NCBI RefSeq assembly: GCF_033100795.1
Contig: NZ_JAWLVI010000002.1
Location: 248,001 to 312,000 of the forward strand
From: Pseudothioclava sp033100795
Lineage (GTDB): Bacteria; Pseudomonadota; Alphaproteobacteria; Rhodobacterales; Rhodobacteraceae
Direction: 5' to 3'
DNA: 64,000 bases
Shown one piece after another: positions 34,702 to 43,473 of the stretch. Made by a program: the position numbers and the translations under genes. Each line of letters opens with the position of its first letter. Position 1 is the stretch's first letter. The notes under the pieces are model-generated. The model saw nothing but the letters and a program-made list of their open reading frames with translations. It was not told the origin of the DNA and searched no databases.

Positions 34702-36090
34702 TCAGAACCAACGGCCGATCGCCATAAATCGTATTGGACCGATCGTCGGATTTGTTTTGAACGACAGCCCACGGTAGTTGCAGTTAGTCGTTGCGACAGC
34801 ACCGACCGCGATCCAGATCCAGGTTGCGTTTGCTGATCCGGTGACAGATGGGATTGTGGAAAATGCTGCGGGATATACCCAATTCTCGACCGAATCGCCT
34901 TGGTAGATAGCCCCCGCGCTTGTCTCAATAAGGATTGCGCTGTTCACATTCAGATGACAAATCTGCGTGCCATCGGCAAAGCGCACATATTCGCCGTTCG
35001 CATTCGCCCCGCGCTCGATGACGCTTCCTGTCGGAACACCGGCAGATTGCGACACAGGGCCAAGGACCGTGCCCTGGTGAAACAACTCTACCCATGGCCC
35101 CCACCCGGCAGCGCCATAAGAGCGGGAAAACTCGCGCAGATCCTGTGCAGACGAGGAGCCACCATGGCTGATGAATTTTTGCACGCCGTTTCCAGGCGTA
35201 TGGAAAATGCACAGCACCGCCCCGGCGGATGCGATCGGGTAGTTGTTGCCAGTGCAATTTTCGGCCGTTTGGTTGTAGTAGAAACCGCTACCGGGCAGGT
35301 TATCCAGATTATCAGCTGCCGTCAGGGTAATGGCATTCCCGACCCCCCAGTCGTGTGTTTTCAACAGGCGACCCGGGGTTGTGTCGGCCTGGCTTTGGGT
35401 GATGGCGGCTCCGGTAATCTGCCCTGCAACACTGACCTCGGTGAAACTGGCGCCGTTCGGAAATTGCGCCCCGCCCGAGGTCACGTCCAGCGCCATACCG
35501 GTCAGCCAGTTCGCGCCATCGGCACTCAGCTTGATCTCGAAATTATCGCTGCCACTGGTTCCCATCTCTGCCCGGCCTGACCAACCCGTCTGGAACAGGA
35601 GGCTTGCTGTATCGGTTGCTGCCGCCTTGTTGATCTTGAGCTGATGCCCTGCTGAAGCGTGCGTCAAGAGTGTCGCATCCGCCGAGACCGCAAGCCTGTT
35701 GGTCGCATCATAGCTGCTGTTGATGCCTACACCTGGAATGTTGCTCAGATCCCCCGTAGAAAGAGTAAACCATGTCGAGCCGTTCCATATCCGTGCGGTG
35801 TCGCCATCAGAGGCGACCCAGCCCTTTTTCGGCGCAAGGTAGACCCAGCCTTCCTGCGCCCATGCGGCCAGCGTCCCGCCATGGCCTGCCCAAGCTCCTT
35901 GGGGCATATTCGACAGTGCCCAGACCTGCGCCTCTTGCGGCACTGCAGGGGGGTGCACCGCATCAAACTCCTCGACAACAATCTGCGCCAGAAGGTCAAG
36001 GCGCTGCATGGCCTCGTTATAGGTCACATGTTTTTGCGACTGCGATGGCAGGATATAGGGCAATTCAAGGCGAATAGATGTGTCCGGCAT
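34702..36090 (-). CDS. DUF2793 phage fibre/head-spike-like protein
   Basis: A 462-residue protein. Residues 6-31 (LELPYILPSQSQKHVTYNEA and onward) and the following 60 residues are the DUF2793 signature. The rest is repetitive, Gly/Ser/Asn/Thr-rich beta sequence like a trimeric fibre. A pyocin-knob-like segment lies at about residues 240-330 (DNLPGSGFYYNQTAENC, then AAGWGPWVELFHQG). As I recall, DUF2793 proteins are linked to the ghsA/ghsB head spikes that let the Rhodobacter capsulatus gene transfer agent bind capsule. No capsid, portal or tail genes lie near, so this is an orphan receptor-binding module or an unlinked GTA gene. Both readings are inference. Confidence 0.75.
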   Translation of the reverse strand: MPDTSIRLELPYILPSQSQKHVTYNEAMQRLDLLAQIVVEEFDAVHPPAVPQEAQVWALSNMPQGAWAGHGGTLAAWAQEGWVYLAPKKGWVASDGDTARIWNGSTWFTLSTGDLSNIPGVGINSSYDATNRLAVSADATLLTHASAGHQLKINKAAATDTASLLFQTGWSGRAEMGTSGSDNFEIKLSADGANWLTGMALDVTSGGAQFPNGASFTEVSVAGQITGAAITQSQADTTPGRLLKTHDWGVGNAITLTAADNLDNLPGSGFYYNQTAENCTGNNYPIASAGAVLCIFHTPGNGVQKFISHGGSSSAQDLREFSRSYGAAGWGPWVELFHQGTVLGPVSQSAGVPTGSVIERGANANGEYVRFADGTQICHLNVNSAILIETSAGAIYQGDSVENWVYPAAFSTIPSVTGSANATWIWIAVGAVATTNCNYRGLSFKTNPTIGPIRFMAIGRWF

Positions 36091-36187
36091 AGGCGTCTCC
36101 CGTGGATTCGTGCTTGCCCAGACGATCCACTGCCTATTCTAATTTTTTCACCCTTGCCCGCGCCGCGCATTAACACGCTGTAAACGC

Positions 36188-37273
36188 TTAGCTCCGCGCC
36201 CAGTCGAGGCTTTGCATTTCGCGCAACCGGCTTGCCGTCCGCTCGAACTCGAAACTGCCCTCACCTTCGACGTATAGCCGTTCGGGAGTATCCGCCGCCG
36301 AGCAAATCAGTCGGACCTTCGCCTCGTAAAGCGCGTCGATCAGCGTGACGAACCGCTTTGCCTCGTTGAAATTGGTGGCCGACAGCAGCGGAATATCATC
36401 CAGAAGCAGCACTCGAAGCGCATCGGCTATCGCCAGATAATCCCCCGCACCCAGCATCTGCCCACACAGATCCCAGAACGAGGCCCGCCCGACCCCGTTG
36501 TGAAAATGCGGGATCACCACCTCACGTTTTTTGACAGTCAGAACCAGTCGTGACACCTCGTCATGGCCGGTCAGCTCGTCCCAAAGGCGGTTCATCGTCT
36601 GGGTTGCATCACGCCCGATCGGCGTAAAATAGACCTGCGCCCCTTCAAGCCGGTTCTGTCGGTAGTCTGTCTCGGAAACGATCTCCTGAACGTCCAGCTT
36701 GTCGCGCAGGATGTCGATGAAGGGCAGGAACAACTGCCGGTTCAACCCGTTCTTATACAAGTCTTCCGGCACGCGGTTCGAGGTCGTCACGATGGTCACG
36801 CCCCGCGCGAACAGCATCTCGAACAGCCGCCCGACAATCATCGCATCCGCAATATCGGTGATCTGCATTTCGTCGAAACACAGCAGCCGGATATTCGCCG
36901 CGACATCCTCGGCAACCGGAACAAGGGCATCGCGGACATTGGTCTTGCGCGCTTCGTGCAGAGCTACCTGCACCTCTTGCATGAACTCGTGGAAATGGGC
37001 GCGGCGCTTGGGAGCATCGACCGTCGCAAAAAACAGGTCCATCAACATGGATTTCCCACGCCCGACACCACCCCAGAGATAAATCCCTTTCACCGGCTCC
37101 GGCGCCGCCTTTGAGAACCGCGCGAACAGCCCCTTCCGGCCCGCCGGTTGCGCGGCCTCAACCCCTCGGCGAACCTCTTCCAGCAACGGCAAAAGCGCAC
37201 GTTGGGCCGCATCGGCATGAAGCTGCCCTGCGTGAACCCGCGCGTCATAAATCTGTGTCAGGCTTTGTTCCAT
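36188..37273 (-). CDS. zapE: cell division protein ZapE (AFG1-like ATPase)
   Basis: A 361-residue AAA-type ATPase of the AFG1/ZapE family. ZapE acts at the Z-ring in E. coli and destabilises FtsZ polymers late in division. Walker A GGVGRGKS is at 68-75. Walker B LLCFDEMQ, a TTSNRVPEDLYKNGLNRQLFLPFI segment (in part), and a C-terminal arginine-rich region are visible. The frame runs to 37312, but I use the ATG at 37273, where the family N-terminus (SLTQIYDARVHAGQL) begins. It is divergent from the DUF4170 gene, and an inverted repeat lies between them. Confidence 0.9.
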   Translation of the reverse strand: MEQSLTQIYDARVHAGQLHADAAQRALLPLLEEVRRGVEAAQPAGRKGLFARFSKAAPEPVKGIYLWGGVGRGKSMLMDLFFATVDAPKRRAHFHEFMQEVQVALHEARKTNVRDALVPVAEDVAANIRLLCFDEMQITDIADAMIVGRLFEMLFARGVTIVTTSNRVPEDLYKNGLNRQLFLPFIDILRDKLDVQEIVSETDYRQNRLEGAQVYFTPIGRDATQTMNRLWDELTGHDEVSRLVLTVKKREVVIPHFHNGVGRASFWDLCGQMLGAGDYLAIADALRVLLLDDIPLLSATNFNEAKRFVTLIDALYEAKVRLICSAADTPERLYVEGEGSFEFERTASRLREMQSLDWARS

Positions 37274-37335
37274 GGGTTGCAAATACAGCCCCCCCGACCG
37301 TTTGGAAAGCACCTGTCAGTGCTCCACGACAAAAA

Positions 37336-37353
37336 TGTATACTGTCGCATACA
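37336..37353. promoter_or_regulatory. inverted repeat between zapE and DUF4170
   Basis: TGTAT (37336-37340) and ATACA (37349-37353) form an inverted repeat with 8 bases between, in the 143-base divergent spacer. It is the size of a dimeric regulator site. No promoter elements could be placed with confidence around it. Confidence 0.3.
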
Positions 37354-37416
37354 GACTTGAGGCGCACCGCCGCATCGCGTAATCTGCCGCCAGTCAGAGT
37401 TTTCGGGAGTCAGATA

Positions 37417-37659
37417 ATGACCAAAGCCTCGCCGCAGCGCCTCCACCTTGTCTTCGGTGGCGAACTTGTCGATCCGCAGCGCAGCGAATTCCGCAGCGTC
37501 GAGGATATACACATCGTCGGCATTTATCCGAGCTACGCCGCCGCCTACGACGCCTGGAAAGCCGAGGCCCAACGCACGGTCGATAACGCACACATGCGGT
37601 ATTTCATTGCGCATCTGCATCGTTTGCGCGACGAAGAACGCCCCGAGACCGAGGAATAA
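37417..37659 (+). CDS. DUF4170 domain-containing protein
   Basis: An 80-residue small soluble protein (LHLVFGGELVDPQRSEFRSV, then IYPSYAAAYDAWKAEAQRTVDNAHMRYF, in parts). It is a typical alphaproteobacterial DUF4170 member, almost always found next to the Kdo transferase gene. GGGAG is 8 bases before the ATG. The longer open frame starting at 37111 is antisense to zapE and is not real. Function is unknown; the conserved link to waaA suggests a role in lipopolysaccharide core assembly, which is inference. Confidence 0.8.
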   Translation: MTKASPQRLHLVFGGELVDPQRSEFRSVEDIHIVGIYPSYAAAYDAWKAEAQRTVDNAHMRYFIAHLHRLRDEERPETEE

Positions 37660-37672
37660 GCACAGCCCTTAG

Positions 37673-38884
37673 ATGAAGTCCTTCTGGCCACGCGACATAC
37701 GGAGCTTCCTGGGACGCCTCTCGGGCGAGCAGCGAAGTTCCGTTACGCAGCAGGCCACGGGGACATCGCGGGTCTGGCTTCACCTTGGACATGAGGAGGC
37801 AAGCAGTGCCGAGCTGTTGATCCGATGGCTCCGGCGCTTGCGTCCGGATCTCCGTATCGACGTTTACGTCGGCGGCGGCGTCGCATTTCCGACAACTCTT
37901 CCAGACGACATTCCATGTCGCAAAGCCCCGCCTGACACATTGGCCGAAGCCAGCGCGCTCCTCGACTTGGCGCGCCCGTCTGTCATTGTCACGCTCGGGA
38001 CGGAGCTACCCGCCCAGCTTATTCAGGCTGCGGCCCTTCGGGGGATTCCGGTCGTGCTGGCGCAGGCGCGAAACTCGGGTAAACGCTCAGGCCTGCTCGC
38101 GCGGCGTCAGCGGCGCCATACGCTCGAAGCTGCTAGCCGGATTTTCGCCTGCACGGAGGCCGCGCGCTTAGCCCTGCTGCAAGAAGGCGCCCCCGCAGAG
38201 CGGACGCGTGTTGGCGGGCAACTTTGCCTGCCACCCGATCCGCTGCCCTATACCGAGGCCGAGCGCAACGATCTCTCACGCCTGATCCGCACACGCCCCG
38301 TGTGGTTCGCCCCCGCCACGCCATCTGCGGAATTAGCAACCGTTCTCGCGGCGCATCGTCACGCGCTTCGACATGCGCATCGGCTATTGCTACTCCTCGC
38401 GCCGACGAACGAGGGAGACAGCGCCAATCTCGCAGCCCTGTTCGAGGCGGACGGCTGGCGCGTGGCACGCCGCAGCGACGAGGATACGCCGGAGGAAGAT
38501 GTCCAGATTTTTATCGTGGACGACCCGCAGGAATACGGTCTTTGGTATCGCCTCGCACCAATCACCTATTTCGGTGGCACGCTGACCGACACCAGTGCCC
38601 GCAGCCCGCTTGAGGCAGCGGCCCTCGGCTCCGCCGTCATCCATGGCCCGCAAATTGCGCCGCATGACGAAGCCTATCGTCAGCTGGACGAAATGCGCGC
38701 GGCATGGAGCCTGCGCGACGCGGGGCAACTCGGCGATGCTATTGTCGATCTGATCGCCCCCGACCGCTGTGCTGTGCTGGCACAAGCGGCATGGGCCGTG
38801 CTATCAGACGGTGCCGGGGCGGCCTCCCGGATTGCCGAGGCCATCATCGAAGAGATCGACACACATACAGCTCAGGGGGGGTAG
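37673..38884 (+). CDS. waaA: 3-deoxy-D-manno-octulosonic acid (Kdo) transferase, divergent
   Basis: A 403-residue glycosyltransferase of the WaaA family, which adds Kdo to the lipid A precursor at the inner membrane. The N-terminal VWLHLGHEEASSAELLI equals the family's VWIHAVSVGE stretch and keeps a glutamate at the catalytic base position. The two-domain GT-B layout and the late motif YFGGTLTDTSARSPLEAAALG, which binds CMP-Kdo, are present. It is about 20 residues short of many relatives and unusually rich in Arg and Ala. It lies between DUF4170 and lpxK and ends one base before the lpxK start, so the three make one operon. Confidence 0.85.
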   Translation: MKSFWPRDIRSFLGRLSGEQRSSVTQQATGTSRVWLHLGHEEASSAELLIRWLRRLRPDLRIDVYVGGGVAFPTTLPDDIPCRKAPPDTLAEASALLDLARPSVIVTLGTELPAQLIQAAALRGIPVVLAQARNSGKRSGLLARRQRRHTLEAASRIFACTEAARLALLQEGAPAERTRVGGQLCLPPDPLPYTEAERNDLSRLIRTRPVWFAPATPSAELATVLAAHRHALRHAHRLLLLLAPTNEGDSANLAALFEADGWRVARRSDEDTPEEDVQIFIVDDPQEYGLWYRLAPITYFGGTLTDTSARSPLEAAALGSAVIHGPQIAPHDEAYRQLDEMRAAWSLRDAGQLGDAIVDLIAPDRCAVLAQAAWAVLSDGAGAASRIAEAIIEEIDTHTAQGG

Positions 38885-38885
38885 A

Positions 38886-39920
38886 GTGGGCGCACCTCAT
38901 TTCTGGTTCACCCCCGCAGATCGGCCGACCGTCATCGCGCGGCTGCTTTCCCCTCTGGGGACTCTTTATGCCATGGCGACCGCGCGGCGCGTTACGCGGT
39001 CGGGGATCAAGCTCGGGGTTCCGGTGATCTGCGTCGGCAATATCAATGCGGGCGGCACCGGAAAAACCCCGACCGTTATCGCCCTTGCGATGCACCTTAT
39101 CGCACGCGGAGTTCAGCCGCATGTCGTCAGTCGTGGCCACGGTGGGTCGCTGACCGGCCCAGTTCAGGTGAACGAGCGCGCCCATACCGCCGACCAGGTC
39201 GGTGACGAGCCTTTGCTGGTTTCCGCCTTCTGCCCTGTCTGGGTTTCGAAGGATCGTGCGGCGGGCGCACAGGCCGCTGTCGCCTCTGGCGCGCAGGTGA
39301 TTATTCTGGACGATGGCCACCAGAACCCCGCGCTGCAAAAGGACATCTCTATCGTCGTCGTGGATGCGATCAAAGGCTTCGGGAACGGGCTCTGCCTGCC
39401 CGCCGGCCCCTTGCGCGAACCCGTCGAGACGGGACTTAAACGCACCGATTTCGTGTTGTCTGTCGCCACAAATGCTGCGCAGCATTTTTCCGACGCTGCG
39501 CAGCATAGTCCGGCTTTCGCTGCGCAGAAAACTTTTGCGGAAACATGGGGAAGCAAGATCAAAGTCCCTCACCTTGAGGGCTTTGTCGAGCCTCTGCAAA
39601 CCGGAATGGATTGGGAGGGGCTGCGCGTTCTTGCCTTTGCGGGGATCGGTCATCCGGAAAAATTCTTCCAGACATTAAAAGGGCTTGGCGCCGAAATCGT
39701 CCGCGTCGAAGCGCTTGAAGACCACCAGCCCTTCACCCCGCAACTGCTAACGCGGCTGGAGAACGAGGCGCGCATATTGCAGGCGCAACTGGTCACCACC
39801 GAAAAGGACGCAGCGCGCCTTCCAGAGCACTTCAGGCCAAAGGTTCTGGCGTTGCCGGTGCGGCTCCGGATTGCCGATACCGCACCGCTTGATGCTGCAT
39901 TGCAGCAATTGGGGCTTTAG
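38886..39920 (+). CDS. lpxK: tetraacyldisaccharide 4'-kinase LpxK
   Basis: LpxK, 344 residues, is an inner-membrane-associated P-loop kinase that phosphorylates the 4' position of the lipid A disaccharide. The membrane-hugging N-terminus (LLSPLGTLYAMATARR) is followed by Walker A GNINAGGTGKT (51-61), the DDGHQNPALQKD Walker B region and the CLPAGPLREP motif. GTG at 38886 is the start, with GGGGG 5 bases before it. An imperfect 21-24 base repeat of GCTGCGCAG at 39474-39527 encodes a small AAQH insertion. The stop overlaps the end of the dsbA-like gene from the other strand by four bases. Confidence 0.93.
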   Translation: MGAPHFWFTPADRPTVIARLLSPLGTLYAMATARRVTRSGIKLGVPVICVGNINAGGTGKTPTVIALAMHLIARGVQPHVVSRGHGGSLTGPVQVNERAHTADQVGDEPLLVSAFCPVWVSKDRAAGAQAAVASGAQVIILDDGHQNPALQKDISIVVVDAIKGFGNGLCLPAGPLREPVETGLKRTDFVLSVATNAAQHFSDAAQHSPAFAAQKTFAETWGSKIKVPHLEGFVEPLQTGMDWEGLRVLAFAGIGHPEKFFQTLKGLGAEIVRVEALEDHQPFTPQLLTRLENEARILQAQLVTTEKDAARLPEHFRPKVLALPVRLRIADTAPLDAALQQLGL

Positions 39921-40585
39921 AGCGCAGCGTCCAGAAGCGCCTTCAGGTCTTCATAGCTCATATTGCTATGCTTCTTGCCGTTGATGACCAGCGTCGGCGT
40001 CGAGTCGATCGCATCCTTTGTCGCGTTCTGCTGGAAGGTCGAAACCATCTGCTTGGCGTGATCGGTGTCGTTCAGGCAGGCATCCACCTGCTCGGCCGAG
40101 AGACCCGATTTCAGGCCGATCTTGCGTAGATTCGCCGCAATGGTGCCCTGCTGGCCATCACCGATCCAGTCCTTCTGCGTGTCATACAGAATGCCTGAAA
40201 TCCCGAAGTAGCGATCAGCCCCGCCGCATTGCGCGACCTGACCGGCCCACAGACCGAAGCGGTCGAAATACACTTCGCGGTGAATGAATTTCACCTTGCC
40301 CGTGTCGATGTAATCGGCCTTGAGCAGCGGATAGATGTCCTTGTGCCAGGTGCCACAATGCGGGCAGGTGAAGGACGCGTATTCGATCAACGTCACCGGC
40401 GCCGCCTCATCGCCCTGCACGAAATCGGGCAGCAGCGCGTCAACCGTTTCAGCCTCGGCCGCCGAGACGATGGAAAAATCGGTCGTGCCTTGCGTCGGGG
40501 CAGGGCGGGTCGCGAAGAACCCACCGACCGCGATCAGCGCCATAGCGGCCAGCCCGCCGAAAATGAAACCCTTGGATTTGCTCAT
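39917..40585 (-). CDS. DsbA family thiol:disulfide oxidoreductase
   Basis: A 222-residue periplasmic thioredoxin-fold protein. An N-terminal membrane anchor or signal (residues 6-24) is followed by the active-site CPHC (Cys74-Cys77). The cis-Pro TPTLVING is near the C-terminus. This single-domain, anchored type is common in alphaproteobacteria and is thought to act in disulfide bond formation in the envelope. It overlaps the following dciA-like gene by four bases on the same strand, and converges with lpxK. Confidence 0.88.
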   Translation of the reverse strand: MSKSKGFIFGGLAAMALIAVGGFFATRPAPTQGTTDFSIVSAAEAETVDALLPDFVQGDEAAPVTLIEYASFTCPHCGTWHKDIYPLLKADYIDTGKVKFIHREVYFDRFGLWAGQVAQCGGADRYFGISGILYDTQKDWIGDGQQGTIAANLRKIGLKSGLSAEQVDACLNDTDHAKQMVSTFQQNATKDAIDSTPTLVINGKKHSNMSYEDLKALLDAAL

Positions 40586-41139
40586 GTGTCTGCCTTTCTT
40601 GCCGCAGCCAATTTTGCGTTTTTTGTTAAGACGTTTTCCGCCAGTTTTTCAAGCGCGACCCGAAGACCTTCGTCCTGAAATCCTTGCGCTGTTTTCTGCG
40701 CTTCGGCGTGTAGCTTCGGATCTGGTGCAGCGGGCGCACGTTTTGCCGGAGCGTGCTGGAACTGCGCCTGCCCCTCGGCAAACCCGACCGGAGCGGTTTG
40801 CGTCAGGATCACGCGCGAAATCGCGTTATAGCCGTAGCACGCGTTCACCTTTTCGCGGATTTGGGGCAGCTGCATCTGCAACATCGGGGCAGCGGCCCCC
40901 GTTGTCAGCAAGGTCAGCGTCGCCCCCATGCCGCCCTTGCCATAGCCAATTTTGACTGGTCGCGTCTGCGCGGCAACATCTGTCCCCACGACTTCGGCCC
41001 AATGCGTCAGCAGGCGCGATACCGCAAAGCCGCGCGACTCTCCGACCGAGCGCACCTGATCGCGCATCAGCCCGAAGGCTGGCTCGAACCCGCGCATCCG
41101 GCGCGTCGCTTTGGGTGGTTCGGGTTTCTTTGCGGCCAT
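40582..41139 (-). CDS. dciA: DUF721 family protein, replicative helicase loader DciA-like
   Basis: A 185-residue protein of the DUF721 family, which includes DciA, the ancestral bacterial loader of the replicative helicase DnaB. The N-terminal RDQVRSVGESRGFAVSRLLTHWAEVVG and the KH-like GATLTLLTTGAAAPMLQMQLPQIREKVNACYGY block are present (in parts). The C-terminal third is an Ala/Lys-rich tail. It is divergent from mutY and co-directional with the DsbA-like gene. DciA function is inferred by family membership. Confidence 0.82.
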   Translation of the reverse strand: MAAKKPEPPKATRRMRGFEPAFGLMRDQVRSVGESRGFAVSRLLTHWAEVVGTDVAAQTRPVKIGYGKGGMGATLTLLTTGAAAPMLQMQLPQIREKVNACYGYNAISRVILTQTAPVGFAEGQAQFQHAPAKRAPAAPDPKLHAEAQKTAQGFQDEGLRVALEKLAENVLTKNAKLAAARKADT

Positions 41140-41221
41140 CTCTGTTCTTCCTGCTCCGAGCCGCTATTTTAGGCGGCTGGGGCGCCAATGCCAGCAGATA
41201 GCGGTTTGGGGGGCATAAAAC

Positions 41222-42274
41222 TTGCGTGACGACGATCTGGCCGACATCGGGGCGGCATTGCTTGCGTGGTATGATCGCGAAGCGCGCGTGATGCCGTGGC
41301 GTGTCGGCCCGCAAGAGCGCGCATCGGGACAGCGCTCCGACCCGTATCAGGTCTGGCTTTCGGAGGTGATGCTGCAACAGACCACTGTTGCCGCTGTGCG
41401 CGATTACTTCCGCCGCTTCGTCGAGAAATGGCCCTCCGTCACAGCGCTTGCCGCCGCCGAGGATGCCGATGTGATGGCTGAATGGGCGGGGCTTGGCTAT
41501 TACGCCCGCGCGCGCAACCTGTTGAAATGCGCGCGCGTTGTCGCCACCGAATTGGGCGGGTGCTTTCCACAGACCGCCGAGGAACTGCGCAAGCTGCCTG
41601 GCATCGGCCCCTATACTGCTGCCGCCATTGCCTCGATTGCCTTTGACGAGCCTGCAACGGTGGTCGATGGGAACGTCGAACGTGTCATCTCGCGGCTGTT
41701 CGCGGTTGATACCCCACTCCCCACCGCCAAACCCGAACTAACCCGATTGGCCGAAGTTCTGACGCCGCGCCAGCGCCCCGGAGATCACGCGCAGGCGATG
41801 ATGGACCTTGGCGCCACGATTTGCACGCCGCGCAATCCGCTTTGCGGGTTGTGCCCCCTGCGCCCGATGTGCGAGGCGGTCAGGCTGGGCCTTCAAACAG
41901 ACCTGCCCCGCAAAGCGCCCAAGCCCGAGAAACCCACGCGCAAGGGCTTTGCCTGGGTGGCTATCGGGCCTGCGGGCGGAGTGCTTCTGGAGCGCCGCCC
42001 CGATCGTGGGCTTCTGGGCGGCACGCTGGGGTTTCCCTGCTCGGACTGGAGCGATGCGCCGGACCCGACGCCGCCCTTTGCTGCTGATTGGACCGAGGCC
42101 GGGCTTGTGCGCCACACCTTCACCCACTTCCATCTGGAATTGCGTGTCCATGTCACCCGCACCGCGCGCAAGGGGATGACCAAACGCGAGACTTTCAGCC
42201 CTGCTGCCCTGCCGACGCTTATGCGCAAGGTTTGGCAGGTAGCGGACAGCGCGCATTCGCCGCATCACGGGTAA
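41222..42274 (+). CDS. mutY: adenine DNA glycosylase MutY
   Basis: MutY, 350 residues, removes adenine mispaired with 8-oxoguanine. The HhH-GPD domain has the QVWLSEVMLQQTTVAAV start, the LPGIGPYTAAAIASIAF hairpin and the VDGNVERVISR aspartate region. The [4Fe-4S] loop C-x6-C-x2-C-x5-C (CTPRNPLCGLCPLRPMC) is complete. The C-terminal NUDIX-like domain for 8-oxoG recognition runs from about residue 240. TTG at 41222 is the only plausible start because a stop lies six bases upstream. MutM, its partner in this repair pathway, is at 12.7 kb. Confidence 0.94.
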   Translation: MRDDDLADIGAALLAWYDREARVMPWRVGPQERASGQRSDPYQVWLSEVMLQQTTVAAVRDYFRRFVEKWPSVTALAAAEDADVMAEWAGLGYYARARNLLKCARVVATELGGCFPQTAEELRKLPGIGPYTAAAIASIAFDEPATVVDGNVERVISRLFAVDTPLPTAKPELTRLAEVLTPRQRPGDHAQAMMDLGATICTPRNPLCGLCPLRPMCEAVRLGLQTDLPRKAPKPEKPTRKGFAWVAIGPAGGVLLERRPDRGLLGGTLGFPCSDWSDAPDPTPPFAADWTEAGLVRHTFTHFHLELRVHVTRTARKGMTKRETFSPAALPTLMRKVWQVADSAHSPHHG

Positions 42275-42302
42275 TTGCGCGAAAATCCGCCTTCGCTATC
42301 AT
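42275..42302 (+). promoter_or_regulatory. possible promoter of alkB
   Basis: TTGCGC (42275-42280) and TATCAT (42297-42302) with a 16-base spacer lie directly after the mutY stop and 28 bases before the alkB ATG. It is a moderate sigma-70 match, supporting independent expression of alkB. Confidence 0.38.
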
Positions 42303-42330
42303 GCCCGTCGTAACGAGTAAGGAGGGCACC

Positions 42331-43473
42331 ATGTCCACGCGCGAGGAAATCCGGAAACTATCCAAAGCCTTGCCCTTCTGGTTATCGCTTGGGCTATTGC
42401 CGCTGGCGATTGTCGGTGCTGTTTATGGCGGCTGGACTACCGTGCTTTTGCCGCTTTACGGCTGGACGATGATAACCGTTCTGGACCAGTTTTTCGGCCG
42501 GAACGAGGATCAGCCCGACACGGAAACGCCGGTCTCCGAGCTTTTCTGGTATCGCCTGATCACGATGATCTGGTTCCCGATCCAGTTTGCCTCGATCTAC
42601 GGCATGATCTGGTGGGTCACACATACCAACCACTTGTCGACGACCGAAACCCTTGTGCTGTTTTTCGGCGTCGGGGTTATTTCGGGCACTGTCGGCATTG
42701 TCTATTCGCATGAGCTATTGCACCAGAAAAATAAACTGGAGCAATGGCTTGGCGACCTGATGCTTGCGACCGTTCTTTATTCCCACTTCCGGACCGAGCA
42801 TTTGCTTGTGCATCATCCGTGGGTCGGCACGCCCCGCGATGCGGTCAGCGCGCATTATAACGAGGGGTTCTATCGCTTCTTCGTGCGCGTGATTTTCGAA
42901 TGTCCGCGCTCGGCATGGAAGGCTGAAAAGCTGATGCTGAAGCGTGCGGGTCGGTCTGTCTGGGACCGCCGCAATCCGTTCTGGCGCTATGCTGTCTTGC
43001 AGCTACTCGCGCTGGCGCTGGCCTTCGCAATCGGTGGGTGGGTTGGTCTGGGGTTATTCCTGTTTCAGGCGTTCAGCGCGATCTGGCAGCTCGAGCTGAC
43101 CAATTACGTCGAACATTACGGACTGACCCGTCTCTACAAAGGGGAAGGCCGCTATGAGCATGTCCTGCCGCGCCATTCATGGAACGCCTCACACACCGCC
43201 TCGAACTGGCTGTTGATCAATCTGCAGCGCCATTCCGACCACCATTACAAACCCGACCGCCGTTTCCCGCTGCTGCAAACCTATGCCGAGGATGAGGCGC
43301 CGCAACTGCCGCTTGGCTATCCGGCAATGACGGCGCTCGCGATGATCCCCCCGCTCTGGCGGCGCCGGATGAACCCGCGCGTGCGGGCCTGGCGCAAGAC
43401 GTTTTACCCCGAGGTCGAGGATTGGACGCCTTACAACAAGGCCCGGCACGACATGCCGCGCGGATCGGTCTGA
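42331..43473 (+). CDS. alkB: alkane 1-monooxygenase AlkB
   Basis: A 380-residue integral-membrane non-haem di-iron hydroxylase that oxidises the end of medium-chain alkanes. Histidine boxes are in place: HELLH with His127 and 131, the H-x4-H-x3-HH group (His152, 157, 161, 162), the NYVEHYGL signature, and LQRHSDHHYKPDRRF. Six hydrophobic segments are visible. A strong AAGGAGG site precedes the ATG at 42331. No rubredoxin or rubredoxin reductase gene is next to it, so electron partners must lie elsewhere. The stop abuts the asparaginase stop with no bases between. Confidence 0.92.
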   Translation: MSTREEIRKLSKALPFWLSLGLLPLAIVGAVYGGWTTVLLPLYGWTMITVLDQFFGRNEDQPDTETPVSELFWYRLITMIWFPIQFASIYGMIWWVTHTNHLSTTETLVLFFGVGVISGTVGIVYSHELLHQKNKLEQWLGDLMLATVLYSHFRTEHLLVHHPWVGTPRDAVSAHYNEGFYRFFVRVIFECPRSAWKAEKLMLKRAGRSVWDRRNPFWRYAVLQLLALALAFAIGGWVGLGLFLFQAFSAIWQLELTNYVEHYGLTRLYKGEGRYEHVLPRHSWNASHTASNWLLINLQRHSDHHYKPDRRFPLLQTYAEDEAPQLPLGYPAMTALAMIPPLWRRRMNPRVRAWRKTFYPEVEDWTPYNKARHDMPRGSV

